Positions 1-14,300 of a stretch of DNA of 64,000 nucleotides are shown here, in pieces. This DNA is from Letharia columbiana (Eukaryota; Ascomycota; Lecanoromycetes; Lecanorales; Parmeliaceae). A program made the position numbers and the translations under genes. Within the stretch, counting starts at the first letter, position 1. The number at the start of each line of letters is the position of its first letter. The stretch lies in contig NW_023501047.1 in NCBI RefSeq assembly GCF_014066305.1, positions 868,001 through 932,000 of the forward strand, given 5' to 3'. The notes under the pieces are model-generated. The model searched no databases. It was not told the DNA's origin and was given only the letters and a program-made list of their open reading frames with translations.

Positions 1-874
1 TTACTAGCTTTAATAATATACGATATATTATATAATAGTCGAAAAGATTAATATTATAATACTCTCCGATAGCTCTAAAAGCTAGATTCCTTAAACTCTA
101 ATATACTATATCTTATATATATTAGTTTTTAAATCTACGCTTTATATTTAAGATTAATTATTTACCCGACCTTATTAAATCTATAAAAAACCTCGATAAG
201 AAAAATAGAAAGAGTGCCGAGGCTTTTGAATACCCGTTTCGAGATTTTTAATATTTTGCTCGTATTGTTTCGGGACCTCGAAATAATCTAAGAGTTTTAA
301 TGGTTTACTCGTATTGTTTCAAGACCATAAAATAATCTAAGGGTTTTAATGATTTGCCCGTATTGTTAATTTATTTCGAAACCTCGAAATAATCTAAGAG
401 TTTTAATATTTTACCCGTATTATTTCAGAACCTCGAAATAATATAAGAATTTTAATATTTTACTCGTATTGTTTCGAAACCTCGAATGAAATAAGGATTT
501 TAGTTCGATATTTTTTATATAGGGATTAAATAGCGATAGCTCTCTCGTCGATAGATACGAGTTAAAAAAATGGGCTATCGCTATAAGATATATCTATTTA
601 TAAACGATTATCGAAGACTTAGTTTAATATTTATATTAGAAAGTATAAGAATATTCGATATTACTCTATTCGCTTTTAAACTTATAATCTATTAAAAATA
701 TAATATTAGATATATTAGAATAATTAAATAATTATAACTAAAAGACTAATTATTAATTTATAAAATATATAAATATTTATATATATAAAATAGATAACTA
801 ATAATAACTAATAATTACTAGTTCTAATAATACGCGATATATATGCGATAGTCGAAGGGGCTAATATTATAACA
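1..874 (-). mobile_element. Small LTR element (TRIM-like), copy A, cut by window edge
   Basis: This copy of a short non-coding LTR element reads on the minus strand. Its 5' LTR, in element orientation, lies at about 690-874 and begins TGTTATAAT at 874. The other LTR is cut by the window start (about 1-57). The primer-binding site abuts the LTR at about 677-689, RIP-altered. The interior holds about five units of a ~49-bp minisatellite (about 235-490) and a stem-loop (531-542 with 572-583). CpA/TpG are nearly gone, so it is strongly RIPped. No reading frame is present. The class is inferred from comparison with the complete copies at 20270, 27618 and 30276. Confidence 0.8.
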
Positions 875-3360
875 GCGACGACTATGAATATCGAAGAAGT
901 TTAAGTTATAGTCTTTAGGCCCTTTTTAATAAAGGAATAATAAACTTAATTTTATAAGAATTAAGAATTAGCGATAAGGTATATAGTATTCTTTAAGTTG
1001 GAGTTAATATATATTATGAAATTATATACTATTATTAATTAAGTATATATAATAATAATCTTAATATTATTAAGCTAATAATCGATAATAGACTTATTAT
1101 TTTAGATATTTTTATTTTTATCTTTATTACTCGAGTTAGAGAAATTATTATTATTATCTTTCTTATCGTTATCTTGATTATTATAACTATCGCGATCTTC
1201 GTAATTATTATAATCTTCTCTATTACTACCTTAGAGGGCTTATCTATACATAAGGCGGAAAGTGGACGATCTATATAAGGAAGGTTAGCCGAGCACATCT
1301 GTCCGGAATCTATCTTGAATCTGTTAGGCTTCTTAAGTCGCTTTCGGAGTCTATTAGTATTATATTTTATATAATAACGTCTTTAGCTAAATAGTGTATT
1401 AATGCGACGTTAAATGGAATATATTATTAAAGCACAATTTTGGAAGATATATTATTAAATGTTATTATACTATTCTTATATATATCTCTATTAGCGTATA
1501 ATATAGAATAGAGAATATATAGTAAGTTAATCGAGGCTAAGCGAGCGATAATCTATAATAATAGATTTTATCTTCGGGCTTAGGGTAATCGGCTAAAAGA
1601 AAAGATAGGGGTTATAGCTAGCTTTATATATCTTTCTTAATCTAAGTTATAAGATAACGGCGAGGCATCGATATCATATTACCCTTTCGCATAGCTACTA
1701 TAGTATACCGATATACTATTAAACTAACATCCTAATTGGAGTTAGCAGGTTGAAGTTGGCACTAGGAGATTATGAGAGCGAGTCTCCTATCTAAAGTTAT
1801 AGTATTTATTTTATAAAGATAGAATAGATAGAGATACGGATAATACTCTTAGAATATTAGAGCTTGAAGATAAGACTCGAGTAAGTATAATAGATAAGAT
1901 TAATAGATAAGATTAATAGATATTAGATATAATCTTATAGTAATAATAGCGAGATAGAATATATTTTTACTATAAAGAATATTCTCCTTTTTTAAAAATA
2001 TTTTATCAACTAATAAAAAAATATATACTAGGGCGCGAAACTACTTAGTAGTAAAAAGCTTATCGAGTTACGTAATATGAGTATAGACTTAGATATAATC
2101 TATTTTAATTTTTTTATCTTTATAACTGATAATAGTAATCGAAATTACATTTAGGCCTTATAGTGCAGTAGAAAACTACTCGAAAAACTATATATTTTAT
2201 AATTAGTAACTAGCTACGTAACTAGTCTAATTTCAAGCAAGTAAGTTTAAATTTATTAAAAGTTTATATACACTAAAATTTCATAATAATTTAAGTCGTT
2301 AAATCTATAATATATATGATTACATATTATATCTGAAAAACCCTCTTATACTATTCGTATTTACTCGGCATTTGCCATGTCTTACTTGCTAACATACTCT
2401 TAAATAGGCCTATAGATATTCTTTTTTTAATATTCTAGGGCTATAGCACGTGTACGTAGTCGTAGAATGTATGTCTATACGTGCTAGAACGTGCTTTTAA
2501 CGTGCTTTTAACGTGCTTTTGACATACTAAGATATACTTTTAACGTATCGAAGCGGCGGTACGATATAATACGGCGGAGAGCTACGGCGATAATAAGATA
2601 TAGTAAATATCTCTATAGAGTATATCTAGTAATAGATAGAATATATATATCGTTTCGATCGTAATAGTAGATACTTCTAATAAATAGTCGTTATATTATA
2701 ATAGCGATTAATATAAAAGAAAGTAATATAATAACGCTTTCTTCGTAGATATAAATAGGATTTATTATTTAATTAGTCGATTAACTTAGATAAAAATTAA
2801 TAGAATAAAAATCGATTTCGCTTAACTTATCTTATTACTATTATACTCTATAATTACGCTCTCTACACATAGCGAATAGATAGCTAAACCGTATTAGAAA
2901 TATATCTATAATTAACTTATTAATAGATCTTTATATGCGAGGCTAATAGATAATAATTAAAATAATTAAGATAAGATAAAAAGATATAAAAGGGTGAGAG
3001 GTATAGAATAATTATTTTCATCTCTTTAAAACTTATATACTAATTTTTAAATAGACTTAGCGTCTCGCTTACTTAGCTAATAACTTCGCTATTAGATAAT
3101 TTATAATATTCTCTACTTTCTCGACGATAGAGCTTTATCTTTATCTTCTATTAATAATATTATATATAATAAATAAAAGGGGTTTACTCTATCGACGGCA
3201 TTTATTATTAATTCATATCTTAATATATAGACTCTAGTCTTTTAGAAATTAATTATAGAAGAAATAGACTTCGATAGCGAGATTAATAATATAATGGATT
3301 TTAGATAGAGCGATATAGATAAGAGTAATAATAATACTCTTAATAGCTATATTTATAACG
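875..3360. other. RIP-degraded AT-rich DNA, no gene
   Basis: AT-rich DNA with scattered less-mutated patches (about 1640-1800 and 2340-2560) that still carry CA/TG. At 2489-2520 an 11-bp unit (aacgtgctttt) is repeated three times. Near 1765-1795 a short hairpin (taggaga/tctccta) is followed, on the minus strand, by CTAGT, which would suit a Helitron 3' end; this is only a suggestion. Open frames here have compositions expected from AT-rich noise. Confidence 0.6.
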
Positions 3361-6300
3361 ATCTAATCGAGAGTTAGTTCTTAACTCTTATAAATAATAA
3401 TAGTATATACTAGAGTAAGAGGGATTTACGTTCGAGTATATATATTATTATTATACTTTTACTACTATATTCTTAATAGTATAAAAATTATATATCTTTC
3501 GTTAATAAGAATAATAGCCCGCCTACTATAGTCGTCGACTTTAATAAAAACCATTATCGATATAGTCTTAAAGGGGTCTTAAACGTTATTTCTCTAGAGG
3601 ATTCGATATATCGTTAATATCGTTTTTATTAATTAGTCTCTTATTAATATATAGATTTTACGTTAATATAACCTTTACTCCCTCTAATAGTAATACTTTA
3701 TTATCGAGATTACTATAATTATTTAAACTCGCCTACTTAAAGCCTTTATCTATATTAATAACTCGAATATTTATAACTAAACGCTTAAGAGACTTTAAAT
3801 ACTAAATATTATAGTCGTCTATCTTACAATTAATAGTATATAACCGTAGAGCGTTATAAAATAACTCTTACTCTGCGGTACTAAGTCGTTTCTTTATTCG
3901 AGTTATAAGCGATTATTAACTCGATATACTAATAAGCTTATTACATAGTTAATCGAGAGTCTTATAGAATTAAATAGTCTTAGACGAGTTATCTTATTAT
4001 CGTATTATCTATAAAAGAATAACGATCTAATTAAATACTACGTATACTCGATAGCTAATTAAAACGTTCTCGAAATTATAAGAAAGAGTATTATATAGAG
4101 AGGTTATAAGGATTAAAGAAAGCTATTTAAAATTATCGTAAAAAAGAATATTTATTTCTTTATAGAAGATATTAGATTTATATCTAATTTAACGTAATCG
4201 ACGATCGATATAGTAAAAGATTTATATATCTATTATCGATTTCTTATTAATAATTAATAATTAGTAATTTCGAAAAATCTTCTAAAGTCGAGATAGAGGC
4301 TTCTCTTTTAATTACTAAAAACCTCTCTTTATAAGTAACGATAGTAGGCGATATAGGATAGAATCGTAAATTAAGTAAGCGGCTATCTTAATAAAAGCTC
4401 CTCTTAGAACTAGATAGATCTTTCCTCGACCGTATAAGTTATAAACTAGATATTTCGATATTATATTAATAACTTTCGATTTTCCTATACTAGCCACGCT
4501 ATTAATATAAAGAAGAAGTTAAGCTATATTATCTTATCGATAATAACTTATAACTTAATTAAATATCTTTCTTTACTTAATATTAAGAGTAATTAAATTA
4601 TTAATCTCGCTAAGACTCGCTAAAGATAGAGAATCGCTATTAACTATATTATAAACGGATTAAATATATAATATAATCTTATCGATATTAATAGTAAAAT
4701 CTCTTTATAGCTAGTTATAATCTAGATTCTCTAATCTATATTCTAAATTAATCTCGATTAAAATTATATCGTTATTATAATATAAATTTCGAAGGACTAA
4801 TAGCTTCTTATCTTAATAATTTAAATTTTCTCTATTTATATTAATAAGAGATTTATCTAACGACGATAGCTTATAGATAAATAAATCTTTTAAAAAATTC
4901 GATAAATAATTATATTTCTCTTAACGATAGTCTTTATAGACTTACTTTTAATCTTATTTAATAGTTAATAGATTAGATAGATCGATCTTATAAAAGAAAT
5001 AATAAAGTATTATTTTAGCTCGATATTACTTAAAGTAATTCTTATTTTAATTAGATTAAGAGTATAGATATAAAATCTTCTAAATTCTAATAGATTAAAA
5101 GATCTTATTTCGCTAGATATAGTTTTATATAATTTATATAAGACTCTAATTCTTTAAAGCCTCATTACGAAAGTAATAGTATTTAATTTAAATCTTATTT
5201 AGAATAGCGACTATTTTATTTAGATAAAGCCTTCTATATTAAATATTATTTAATTAAATATTAAGATTAGCTATTAAGCGAGAGCTCTTATAAAGATTAT
5301 AGTTAAGTAATAGATAATATATCTCTTAAATAGACTAATTATACTTTAATATTATCTTATTATATAGTCTTATAATTTAGATAAGTATAGAGGCGTTAGA
5401 TAAAAGATTATAGAGGATATTCTTACCTATATCGACGAGTTTATTAAACTTCTTCTTCTCTTTAAAGATATATTTAGCGAGATAATAAATTATACTCTTC
5501 TCGTTAATATATAAAGCGAAATCGATATTTAATAATTAAGCTATACTTATTATAGTCTAATATTTATTAAGCTATAAGTTATTATAGGCTAGTTTAAAGG
5601 TTCTATAGACGAGATTACTATAATTATTAACGATAGAAGTCTCTTACTTTAACTATAAGAAGATAAATTAATATTTAATCTCTTTAATAGCCTTATTACA
5701 TCGTTAATAATACTTTTATATATATCTATAATACTATATTTAATTAAGAAGCTTCGCTAACTTATAAAGAGTATTAATATAATTTATAAAAGTATAATTA
5801 GATAAATACTTTACTATAGAAGTTAAGTAGTTATTTAAATTAATAGCAATAACCTTAATCTCTTAATACTTAAGATATTTAACGATTTAATCGATATCTA
5901 ATATATTACGAATTTATAGAAATTTATAAATATAATTACTCTCTTATAACTATTATTCGAATCGATATTAATAATTCGAGATATCGAATTTCTTATATAA
6001 TATATATTTAAATAGAAGGTAAAAGTGTAAGTCTAGATACTTAGCTATAATATAAGAATTTTACTAGATTAAATAAAAGACTATACTATAACGCTAGGCT
6101 TTAATAATATTAAAGTATTTATTCTTATCGAGTATATACTTATAGAGGTTATATTATTAAAAATTAGTAGTATTAATAATAAAGAAGACGCTTAAGATCT
6201 TTTAATAGTAAACGAATAACTTTAATTCGATCTTTACTCGCTATTAATAAAAACGTATATCTTATAAACTCTAAATCTTTCAAATTAAGATATTCGAAAT

Positions 6301-6600
6301 CTTTTTATTATTATTAATAATAAGATCTTATAGCTTATCGAGATCTATATTGCGATTAGCTAGGCGTTTTTAAATTTATTTACTAATCTTTCTAGACTAC
6401 GCTCTTATTATAATATTAAAGATCTATTAGCAAAAGCGAGAGTATTATATAAATCTATTATTTTTATATCTTATTAAGTATCTAACGTAGTCTTTGAAAT
6501 TAATATCTTTTAAACGAATATTATAAAAAGAGGTTATATTATTTAGAAATAGCGTCGGAAATATTATATAAGCGATATTTAACGAATAATTATATTCGCT
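3361..6600 (-). pseudogene. RIP-killed Helitron RepHel (rolling-circle transposon protein)
   Basis: Read on the minus strand in one frame, with many TAG/TAA stops where CAG, CAA or TGG are expected, this resembles a fungal Helitron RepHel. In order: an FPTLF segment of the Helitron-like N-terminal domain (about 6547-6561); a degraded GT.RPYW motif (about 6244-6267) and an FFT..N.A.F.W block (about 6140-6195); an NYLAKYIFK-like block, as in the YVSKYASK region downstream of Rep (about 5461-5490); a mutated Walker A, ASIGKSK for GTGKS (about 4470-4497); a Walker B-like LIINKKS (about 4235-4260); RRLRQI (about 4190-4200); a GDF.QL-like FKQLS (about 4112-4140); LLEGVKVILT (about 3667-3696) and NLY.NK.LIN (about 3615-3657), as in Pif1 motifs. 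Helitrons transpose by rolling-circle replication with HUH nuclease and Pif1-type helicase activity. This copy cannot encode protein. The HUH motif itself was not resolved, and the element ends are not known. Confidence 0.75.
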
Positions 6601-6799
6601 AATTATATTATTTTCTAAAAAGTATAAAGAGATATTTACTTTAATTAAAGGTGGAAATATATAATTAAGCTATTCTTAAAGTATATAAAGCTCTAATAGA
6701 TTTATTATAAGATTTAATACATATAACTCTTTAATAAAGACTTCTAAATTACTAATATAATCTAAAATCGAGTAATTAAAGTTAGTAAATTTATTATTT

Positions 6800-7012
6800 T
6801 AAAGACTCTTCGAGAGCTCTTCGAGAGCTCTTCGAGGGCTTTTATCGAAGGGGTCTTCTTATAAACTCGAAATTAAAAAACGAATAGAGAAGAATAAAAG
6901 GGTTTTAAGGGGGAAAAAAGGACGAAGTTATAATATTTAAAAGACCCTCTAAAGGCTCTTCGAGAGCTCTTCGAGGGCTTTTATCGAAGGGGCTATCTTT
7001 ATAAACTCGAGG
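6800..7012. repeat. Direct duplication with ttcgagagctc units
   Basis: A block of about 65 bp containing ttcgagagctcttcgaggg, followed by cttttatcgaaggggtct, occurs at about 6808-6865 and again at about 6957-7008. The first copy has one extra 12-bp ctcttcgagagc unit. It lies just beyond the N-terminal end of the recognisable Helitron frame. It may be Helitron-internal or a separate minisatellite. Confidence 0.6.
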
Positions 7013-8271
7013 GGGTAAGAGAAAGAAAGACGATTAGGGAATATTATGATTATATACCTACGTTTAAAACTTTCTTTTTAGAGTCTAAATCCCTTTAAAT
7101 CTCTATATTCTCATATTCCTTTATATACTTACTATCTTTCTTCTTATTATCGTCTAGAATATTCGATATATTATTAATAATATAGTTATCTATTAATAAC
7201 TAGAATAAGCGATTCTAATCGATATAAAATTCTTAATAGTTAAGATAATATTTAATTAAGTAAACTAGTTAGATCTCGATATATTAATAACGTATATAAA
7301 ATCTTCGCTAATATTTATAACTGAGTTCGCTTTCGCTTCTATCTAAAGAGAAGAATTTTATATTTAATATCTAAAGTTCTTAAGATAAAGATAAAAGTCT
7401 TCGAATTACTTTCGGGGTATTCTATATTTAGCTAATTATATAGCCTTTATATTTATACTAATATCTCTTAATATAAGATATATTTATTTAGATATATACT
7501 TTAATAATTAATATCTCTTTCGCTATTATTAGTTATAGTAGATAAGAAGATAAAGACTTTAAATCTATTATATTCTCGACTAAGTAAAGAATAGAGCTAT
7601 TTAAATAATTCTTTTAATATCTATCGTAAATAGTCTATAACTCGATAATTTAAAGCTTTATATTAAATTCGATTTTCTAATAAACGTTATATATCTCCCG
7701 CTTTAATTTATCGAGCTTAATATAGAAATTAGCGATTAGATTCTAATTCTTTATAAAATAAGTCGAGGCTAATATTTTCTTATTTCGAATATAAGATTAA
7801 AGTATTTCTAGCGAGATATTATCTTTAATAAAGGCGGACGTAGTAGACTACTAATTTTAAGTCTATCTACGAAGATAGTAACTATAATATCGCCTCTACT
7901 TTCTTCTATTACGAAAGAAATATATATATAAGACGTTATACTTTTTAGCCTTAATATGTTAATATCTAGTTTTTCTATAGATATCGTAGATAGAGTTTAG
8001 ATATAGTATTACGATCTTAAATAATTTATAAATATTATATATATTATAGCGAATAGATATAGATATAGAACTTGATATAGGCGTAAGAGAACTCGAAGAA
8101 GTTATCTTACGACGTATTACTCTTTTTATCTTACGCGTATAACGTTATTTTTAATCTCTTCGCTTACGTAGTAAACATTTCTTAAGTATTCTCTATCTCC
8201 CTTATATATCTTTCTTATTTTATCTCTTTTATATACTTTCAAGTTAGCTACTACTATCTTAAAGCTATAGA
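7013..8271. other. RIP-degraded AT-rich DNA, no gene
   Basis: Strongly AT-rich with few CA/TG. It lies upstream of the Helitron N-terminal homology on the minus strand, so it could hold the Helitron 5' region, but I could not recognise a domain. Confidence 0.45.
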
Positions 8272-8331
8272 CTTCTTAATTCTCTTTCATTTAGAATTAT
8301 TTTTCGTAAGCGTAGTAAGAGAATTAAGAAG
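8272..8331. repeat. 15-bp perfect inverted repeat
   Basis: cttcttaattctctt at 8272-8286 is matched by its exact reverse complement at 8317-8331, with a 30-nt spacer. A perfect stem of this size is unusual even in AT-rich DNA, although its AT bias makes chance harder to exclude. It may be a junction of two element ends or a terminator-like hairpin. Confidence 0.55.
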
Positions 8332-11300
8332 CCGGGTAGTAATAGTATTAAGATTAATTTTATTAAGTAATCTTCGCTTAGAGAGCGAGTATAAAGTATT
8401 AAAAGTAAAGGGCGAGAACGTAGAAAGGTCTTAAAGGCGATTTCGATTATTCTTATTATTAATACGCGATATAGCTATCTTAAATATAGTATATTAGTTA
8501 ATAGAAAAAGCGAATTAGCTAGAAAAGGCTATATTAGTATTATTATAATAGACTAAATAGAAGAAATCGATCTATAGAGCCTTAAGTGTAAATAGTTAAA
8601 CCTTAATCGAGGATCGTAGAAAGTATCGAATTCTCTACTATTTATATATATTAAAAACTACGTAACTAAAATTTAATTTTATAGTATTATTAAAAAGCGT
8701 ATAAGTAGTTCTATAACTCTATAGATTTACTTTATTATTATATCGAAATAGCGTATTTATAATTATAATATCGATAAATATAGATAGCGGAAAGCGTAAA
8801 TTAATATTATATAATATATATATAATATAGTTAACTTAGATATTCGCTATTATAAATAGCGTTTAAGCTAAAAAGTAGCTTAAACGATAACAACGAGATA
8901 TTATAATTTTTCTAGGTCTTAAATGAGATTAAAAAGTATAAATATATTAATAATATAGGACTTATAGATATAAGAATAGAATTCTATTAATAGAATATTT
9001 ATCTATTAAGTTTAGCGATAAAGATATATTAATTATTCTCTATATATTAAACCTTCTTTAATTCTTCTTTATATTTAGAGATATTAGAGAATAGAATAGC
9101 TATATTAGCTATTATAATTATTATTTAACCCCTTATTATAGTTAGTATAGAGTATCTATTTCGTAATTCTAATAGTATTATCTTATTTTAAAAAGACTAT
9201 ATAAATAATATAATTTAATTCTAGAGATATCTCTAAAGTTTAGTTAAGAATCCCGTCTACGATATAATTAGCTTTATCTCTAATATATTTAAAATATTAG
9301 CGTTAATTAGTTTATAACTTATTTAAATATTATTATATTTATTTTTTACTAAAGTCTATTACTTTACCCTCTCTCTCTTTAATTTTATAATCTTATTCCT
9401 TAATATTAATATCTATATCTTCTTCTCGCGTAAGATAAACTTAATCTTATATACTCTATTCTAAATAATATTATTAGATTTCGCGTTATTTTAAATAGAG
9501 ATTAAGACGTAAAGCGAAGAGATAGTATTCTTCGAGAAATTAAAGTTATTACTATATTATAAGTTAATTACTTAATCTTATAATTTCGAAGAGTTAGAAA
9601 TAGTAGATAGATAGATAAATATACTATTAATAAATATATCGATTATTATAGTATTTATACTTTTAGAAAAGCGCTTTATAGTATAACTAGCTAGTTTATT
9701 AGATAAGTAATAAAGCTTATTAATACTAGCGCTAAAATCTAAAATAAAAGATATTATTTTAAATTAATATACGTAATATCTAATATATTATATTACTTAC
9801 TATTTAATTAATATAAAAATAATATAAGATTTATAGAGTTTAAATAATCTACGTAATATAGAGTTAAAATTAAAAATAATTAAAAAGTTATAAGACTTTA
9901 AATCTTATTTTATTAATTTAAATTTTTACGTAGTAGAGTAGAATTTAAAGAAAATTATAATAGTATATAATAAAACGAAGTAAATAAATAACTTATCTTA
10001 TCGCTATTATCTTATATAAAGTCTATATATTTCTATTTATACTTAATATTATTTAATAATTATTCTTTAGAATTTAAGATTAATCTTATTAATATTTTAT
10101 AATAAACTTTAATTTTATCTATTCTATAGCGGAGATATAGCTAAAATATTAAAGTAATTATATATATAAAGAATATTATAGCTCTTCGAGAAAGTCTAAG
10201 AAAATACTTTTTCTCTATTATCTTATTATTATAAATTACTCGATATATATATACTAAATAAATATCTTAAAAGTATAAAAGTTATTTTAATATTATATTC
10301 TACTTAAATTATAAAATATAGTTTATTTATTATATTTCGAGGTATTATTATCGTAAAAGTAGATATTAATTCTAACTCTCTATTTATTATAAACCCTTAA
10401 ATAGCTTAATAAATTATATTTCTTTAAAGATATAATATATATAAAATAGAGATAGATAGTAAATTATAAGTCTAGATAGATAAGTATATATAGAGATAAT
10501 AAAATATAGATCTCGAGTAGCGATAGGCACTCAGCGTACGGCTTACTTCCCTTTAATAAAGATATTATTAATCTTTTTAATACGTCGAAGAGATAATAAC
10601 GATATTCTCTTAAAGTAATAGTCTAAATCGTTATTCGAGAAGTCTAATTTATTCTTTACTCTATTACTATATTATTACTTACTCTTTAATATAATAAGAT
10701 TCTTATCTTAATAGCTATTATACTTCGATAAAGAGTTTATTTTATTTATTTAAAGAAATAAATTATAATAAAAATAAAAAGACTTAATATATCTATCTTT
10801 ATTTTAAAGTTAATTTATATATAGTTTAACTTTAATATCGAAGATTAATTAAATATCTTATAAAAAGGTTAATATTAAAGTATTAAAAATAAGTATTTAA
10901 ACTTAACCTACTTTTAAAGTAGAAGTATTACTTTTTATCTATTTTATCTAATTTAGATATATCGATAATATTATTAGAGAAGTTAAAAACTTAGGCGAAA
11001 GAACTAGGCGAGTATTTACTTACGAATTAATATATTAGAACCTTAGATTCTACGATAATAGCTAAGTGTTTATTATATCCTTCTTTAAAAAGTTAATAAT
11101 CTTTATTTATATATAAAAGTTAGTTAATAAATAAACTACGAAAATAATATTAAGATAAATTATACTTATAATTATATTCGAAATAAATTAAGTTTTTTAA
11201 TTCGTACTATTTTAATTAAAATAATATCTACTCTCAATTTATTTTTAATTATATTACTTAATATTATCTTTTTAAATAGATCTAATAATATATATAATCT

Positions 11301-14300
11301 TATTTAAATTAAAATATATAAGATATATAACTTAATAATTATATAAAAGTTTATTAAATTTAATTTAAATATTATTAATAAAGTATAATAAGCTATTAAT
11401 CTTAAATATAGATAATATATTATTCTATTAAGACTTCGACTTAGATATTCTAAATATCTATTTAATACTCTTTTTAAGAATCTCTTCTTAATATATAATA
11501 TTATTAAGCTCTTTATCTACTTTATTCTCTTTTAAAATACTATTACTCTAAATATTATATATTAAAAATATTCGCATTTTAGAAAAAGAAAACTTACTTC
11601 CCGTCTATTCTTTATAGACTTCGACTTATTAAATCTCTTATCTCTATTCTCGCTCTCTTCTATATTACTTAATAGAGTAATTTCTTAATAATTTAACTCT
11701 ATCTTAAAGAGTTTATATATTTTAAACTTCTTTATACTAGCGGGTTAAAAAGCTATCTTTCTTTTTTTTAAAGTCTTTATTAATAAAGACTTAGACGAAG
11801 GGCTTATAGAAATAAATTAGAATTATATACTTATTCTCTTAATTTATTTTATACTAGATATTTTAAAAAACTTATTATATATCGTAATAAATAAAAGAAT
11901 AACTATTATCGTTATTAGAATAAATAAAAAGAATAAAAAAAGTAGAAGATTACGGAGAATAATAAATAGTATAAATAGATTAACTCTTAGACTATAGATT
12001 TTCTAAAATAATATTTATTAAAGAAGCGAACTTAGCGATTTTAATATCTCGAAAATATTAAAAAATTAGCTATCTTTTCTTCGCTAATAATATTATCTTA
12101 TACTCTATATAAATTAAATATCGCTATATTTTAATCTAGAATATTCTATAGAACTATCTAATATTTTAAAAATTAGATCTAAATATTTATTCTTTTTATA
12201 GAGAGCTTTTTATAGCGCGAGAGCGAGATTCTAAATTTAATTTTTAAGTCTTAAAACTAATTATTTTTATAATAATAAGATATTTATATAATTAAAGAAG
12301 ATTTAAGAAGATTTATTAATAAATATTAGAATAAGCTAATTAAAATATTTAAGTTATTTAGAAAATTTAGTTATATAATATTTAAAGCTAGATAATAATC
12401 TAAAGAGTTAATAAATACGTTTATATAATATAGCGAAGTATTAATAATAATAATATTATTTTATAAATAATAGAATTAAGTTTTATAAAAAGAAATAATT
12501 AATATTAAATAGATAGATAATCTCTTTATTTCTTTTAATAATAATATTAATAAGAATTTAACTAATTAAGTAATAGTAATATTCTAAAAAAAAAAGCTAT
12601 TATTTAATTAGATAATAAGCTTAGATATCTATTATAATATAATTAATTATCTTTAAAATATTTCTATATTCGTCTATTTCCTCGAGACTCTTTCTTATTT
12701 CTTTATCTTCTTATAAAGATAGTGTATTATTAATCGCCTTTTTAAATTTATAGCTATCGTCTATTCCTAATATTTATTTATTCTATAATTCTTAATCTAT
12801 TAGAATCTTAATCTATTAAATTAATTTACTTTAAATATCTTAATATAGCTCGCGATATTACGTAATATATATCTCTTCTAATTAGTGAATATATAGTGGG
12901 ATAATAATATATAAGCGCTAGATCTCTAACGTTCTAATTTTAGATTTATTATTTTTTAAGATAATTATATTAGGAAATGATAGAAAATAGTAATAGAAGA
13001 AGAGACTTAAATAGAGTAAAAGGGTCTAAATAAAACTACGTCTTTGAAATATCTTAAGAAAGATAATATTAATAAATATTCTAAAGCGCTAAAAAGCGTT
13101 ATAAATAGCGAAATAAATATAAGTATATAAAATTATATTTTAATTTATTAATTAACTTTAAACGTTTATTAATTTTAAAAGAATATTATTATTATAACGA
13201 ATAATCTCTATTAAGCTATTAAGAATACTATATTAAATAATAACTTAAATACTATATTAAATTAAAAAAACGAATCTAATAATAGAGAAGATTTTTTATT
13301 ATTTATATTAAACTCGCCTTTAACTTTCGCTTCTTTAGAAATATTAATATAAAACTTTAAGAATAACTTTAACGAGTTAGTATTTAAGAATAATTCGCGT
13401 AAATAGATTATAAGTATATTATCGCTATTAAAACGCTCTTCTATAATTAATCTTTCTAAGACGATTCTTTATAAGAAAATCTTCGTAAAGTTAAAAATCT
13501 TTATAATAGCTTTCGAATTATAATATTAAGTAATTAAACTAAGTAGATAAAGCTATTAAAGCTTATTAAAGATATTTAATCTATTAAAAAACTTAAAAAC
13601 TTTAAAAAACCTATTAAAGTCTATTTTTATTATTAAGAAATACGTTAAAGCGTAATTATTACTTATTAAATTACGATATTAAAAGATAATTATAACGCTT
13701 TAAAAACTATCTATTTAAGATTTTAAGAGTATTCTTTATACTAATTAAAAAGATATATATTTCTTTAATCCTCTATATCTCTTTAAGATCGTTCTATTAT
13801 CTACTAATTTTTATATAAAGATATATATTAAAATAGCTTATTTTATAAATAAATTAATAGAACTCTATTATTCTATAATATAAACGATATTAATAAAAGT
13901 ATATTCTAGAGATTATATTAAAAATTACGATAACTCTTTTATAGTTCTCTTATCTAATTTAATTTATTATTATTATAAAAAGCTAAATTACTATTATTTA
14001 GCTATAATAAATATTAAATTTTATCTTAATAGAGTTCTTGAAGTTAGAAAAGATTTTATTAAGGCGATAATCTCTCTAGAAATAGTAAAGCTTATTATTA
14101 ATTCTCTTTACTTCTTATCTCGCTTTAAATTAAATTAATTAGATTATTTAATTTCTTTATAATCTATAGCTATAGAACTATTCCTCTTAAAAAATAAGTT
14201 TTATTATATTATTTAAGATTAAATCGATTTTCTAGAATTAGAAATATATTATAATTATCGCTATAAGAATTTGAATATAAATTTAAATAAAAAGCTAGCT

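Noticed and set aside
1035..1298. 87-codon minus-strand open frame
   Set aside because: Ile/Lys-rich translation of RIPped AT-rich DNA; no domain, no family, expected by chance.
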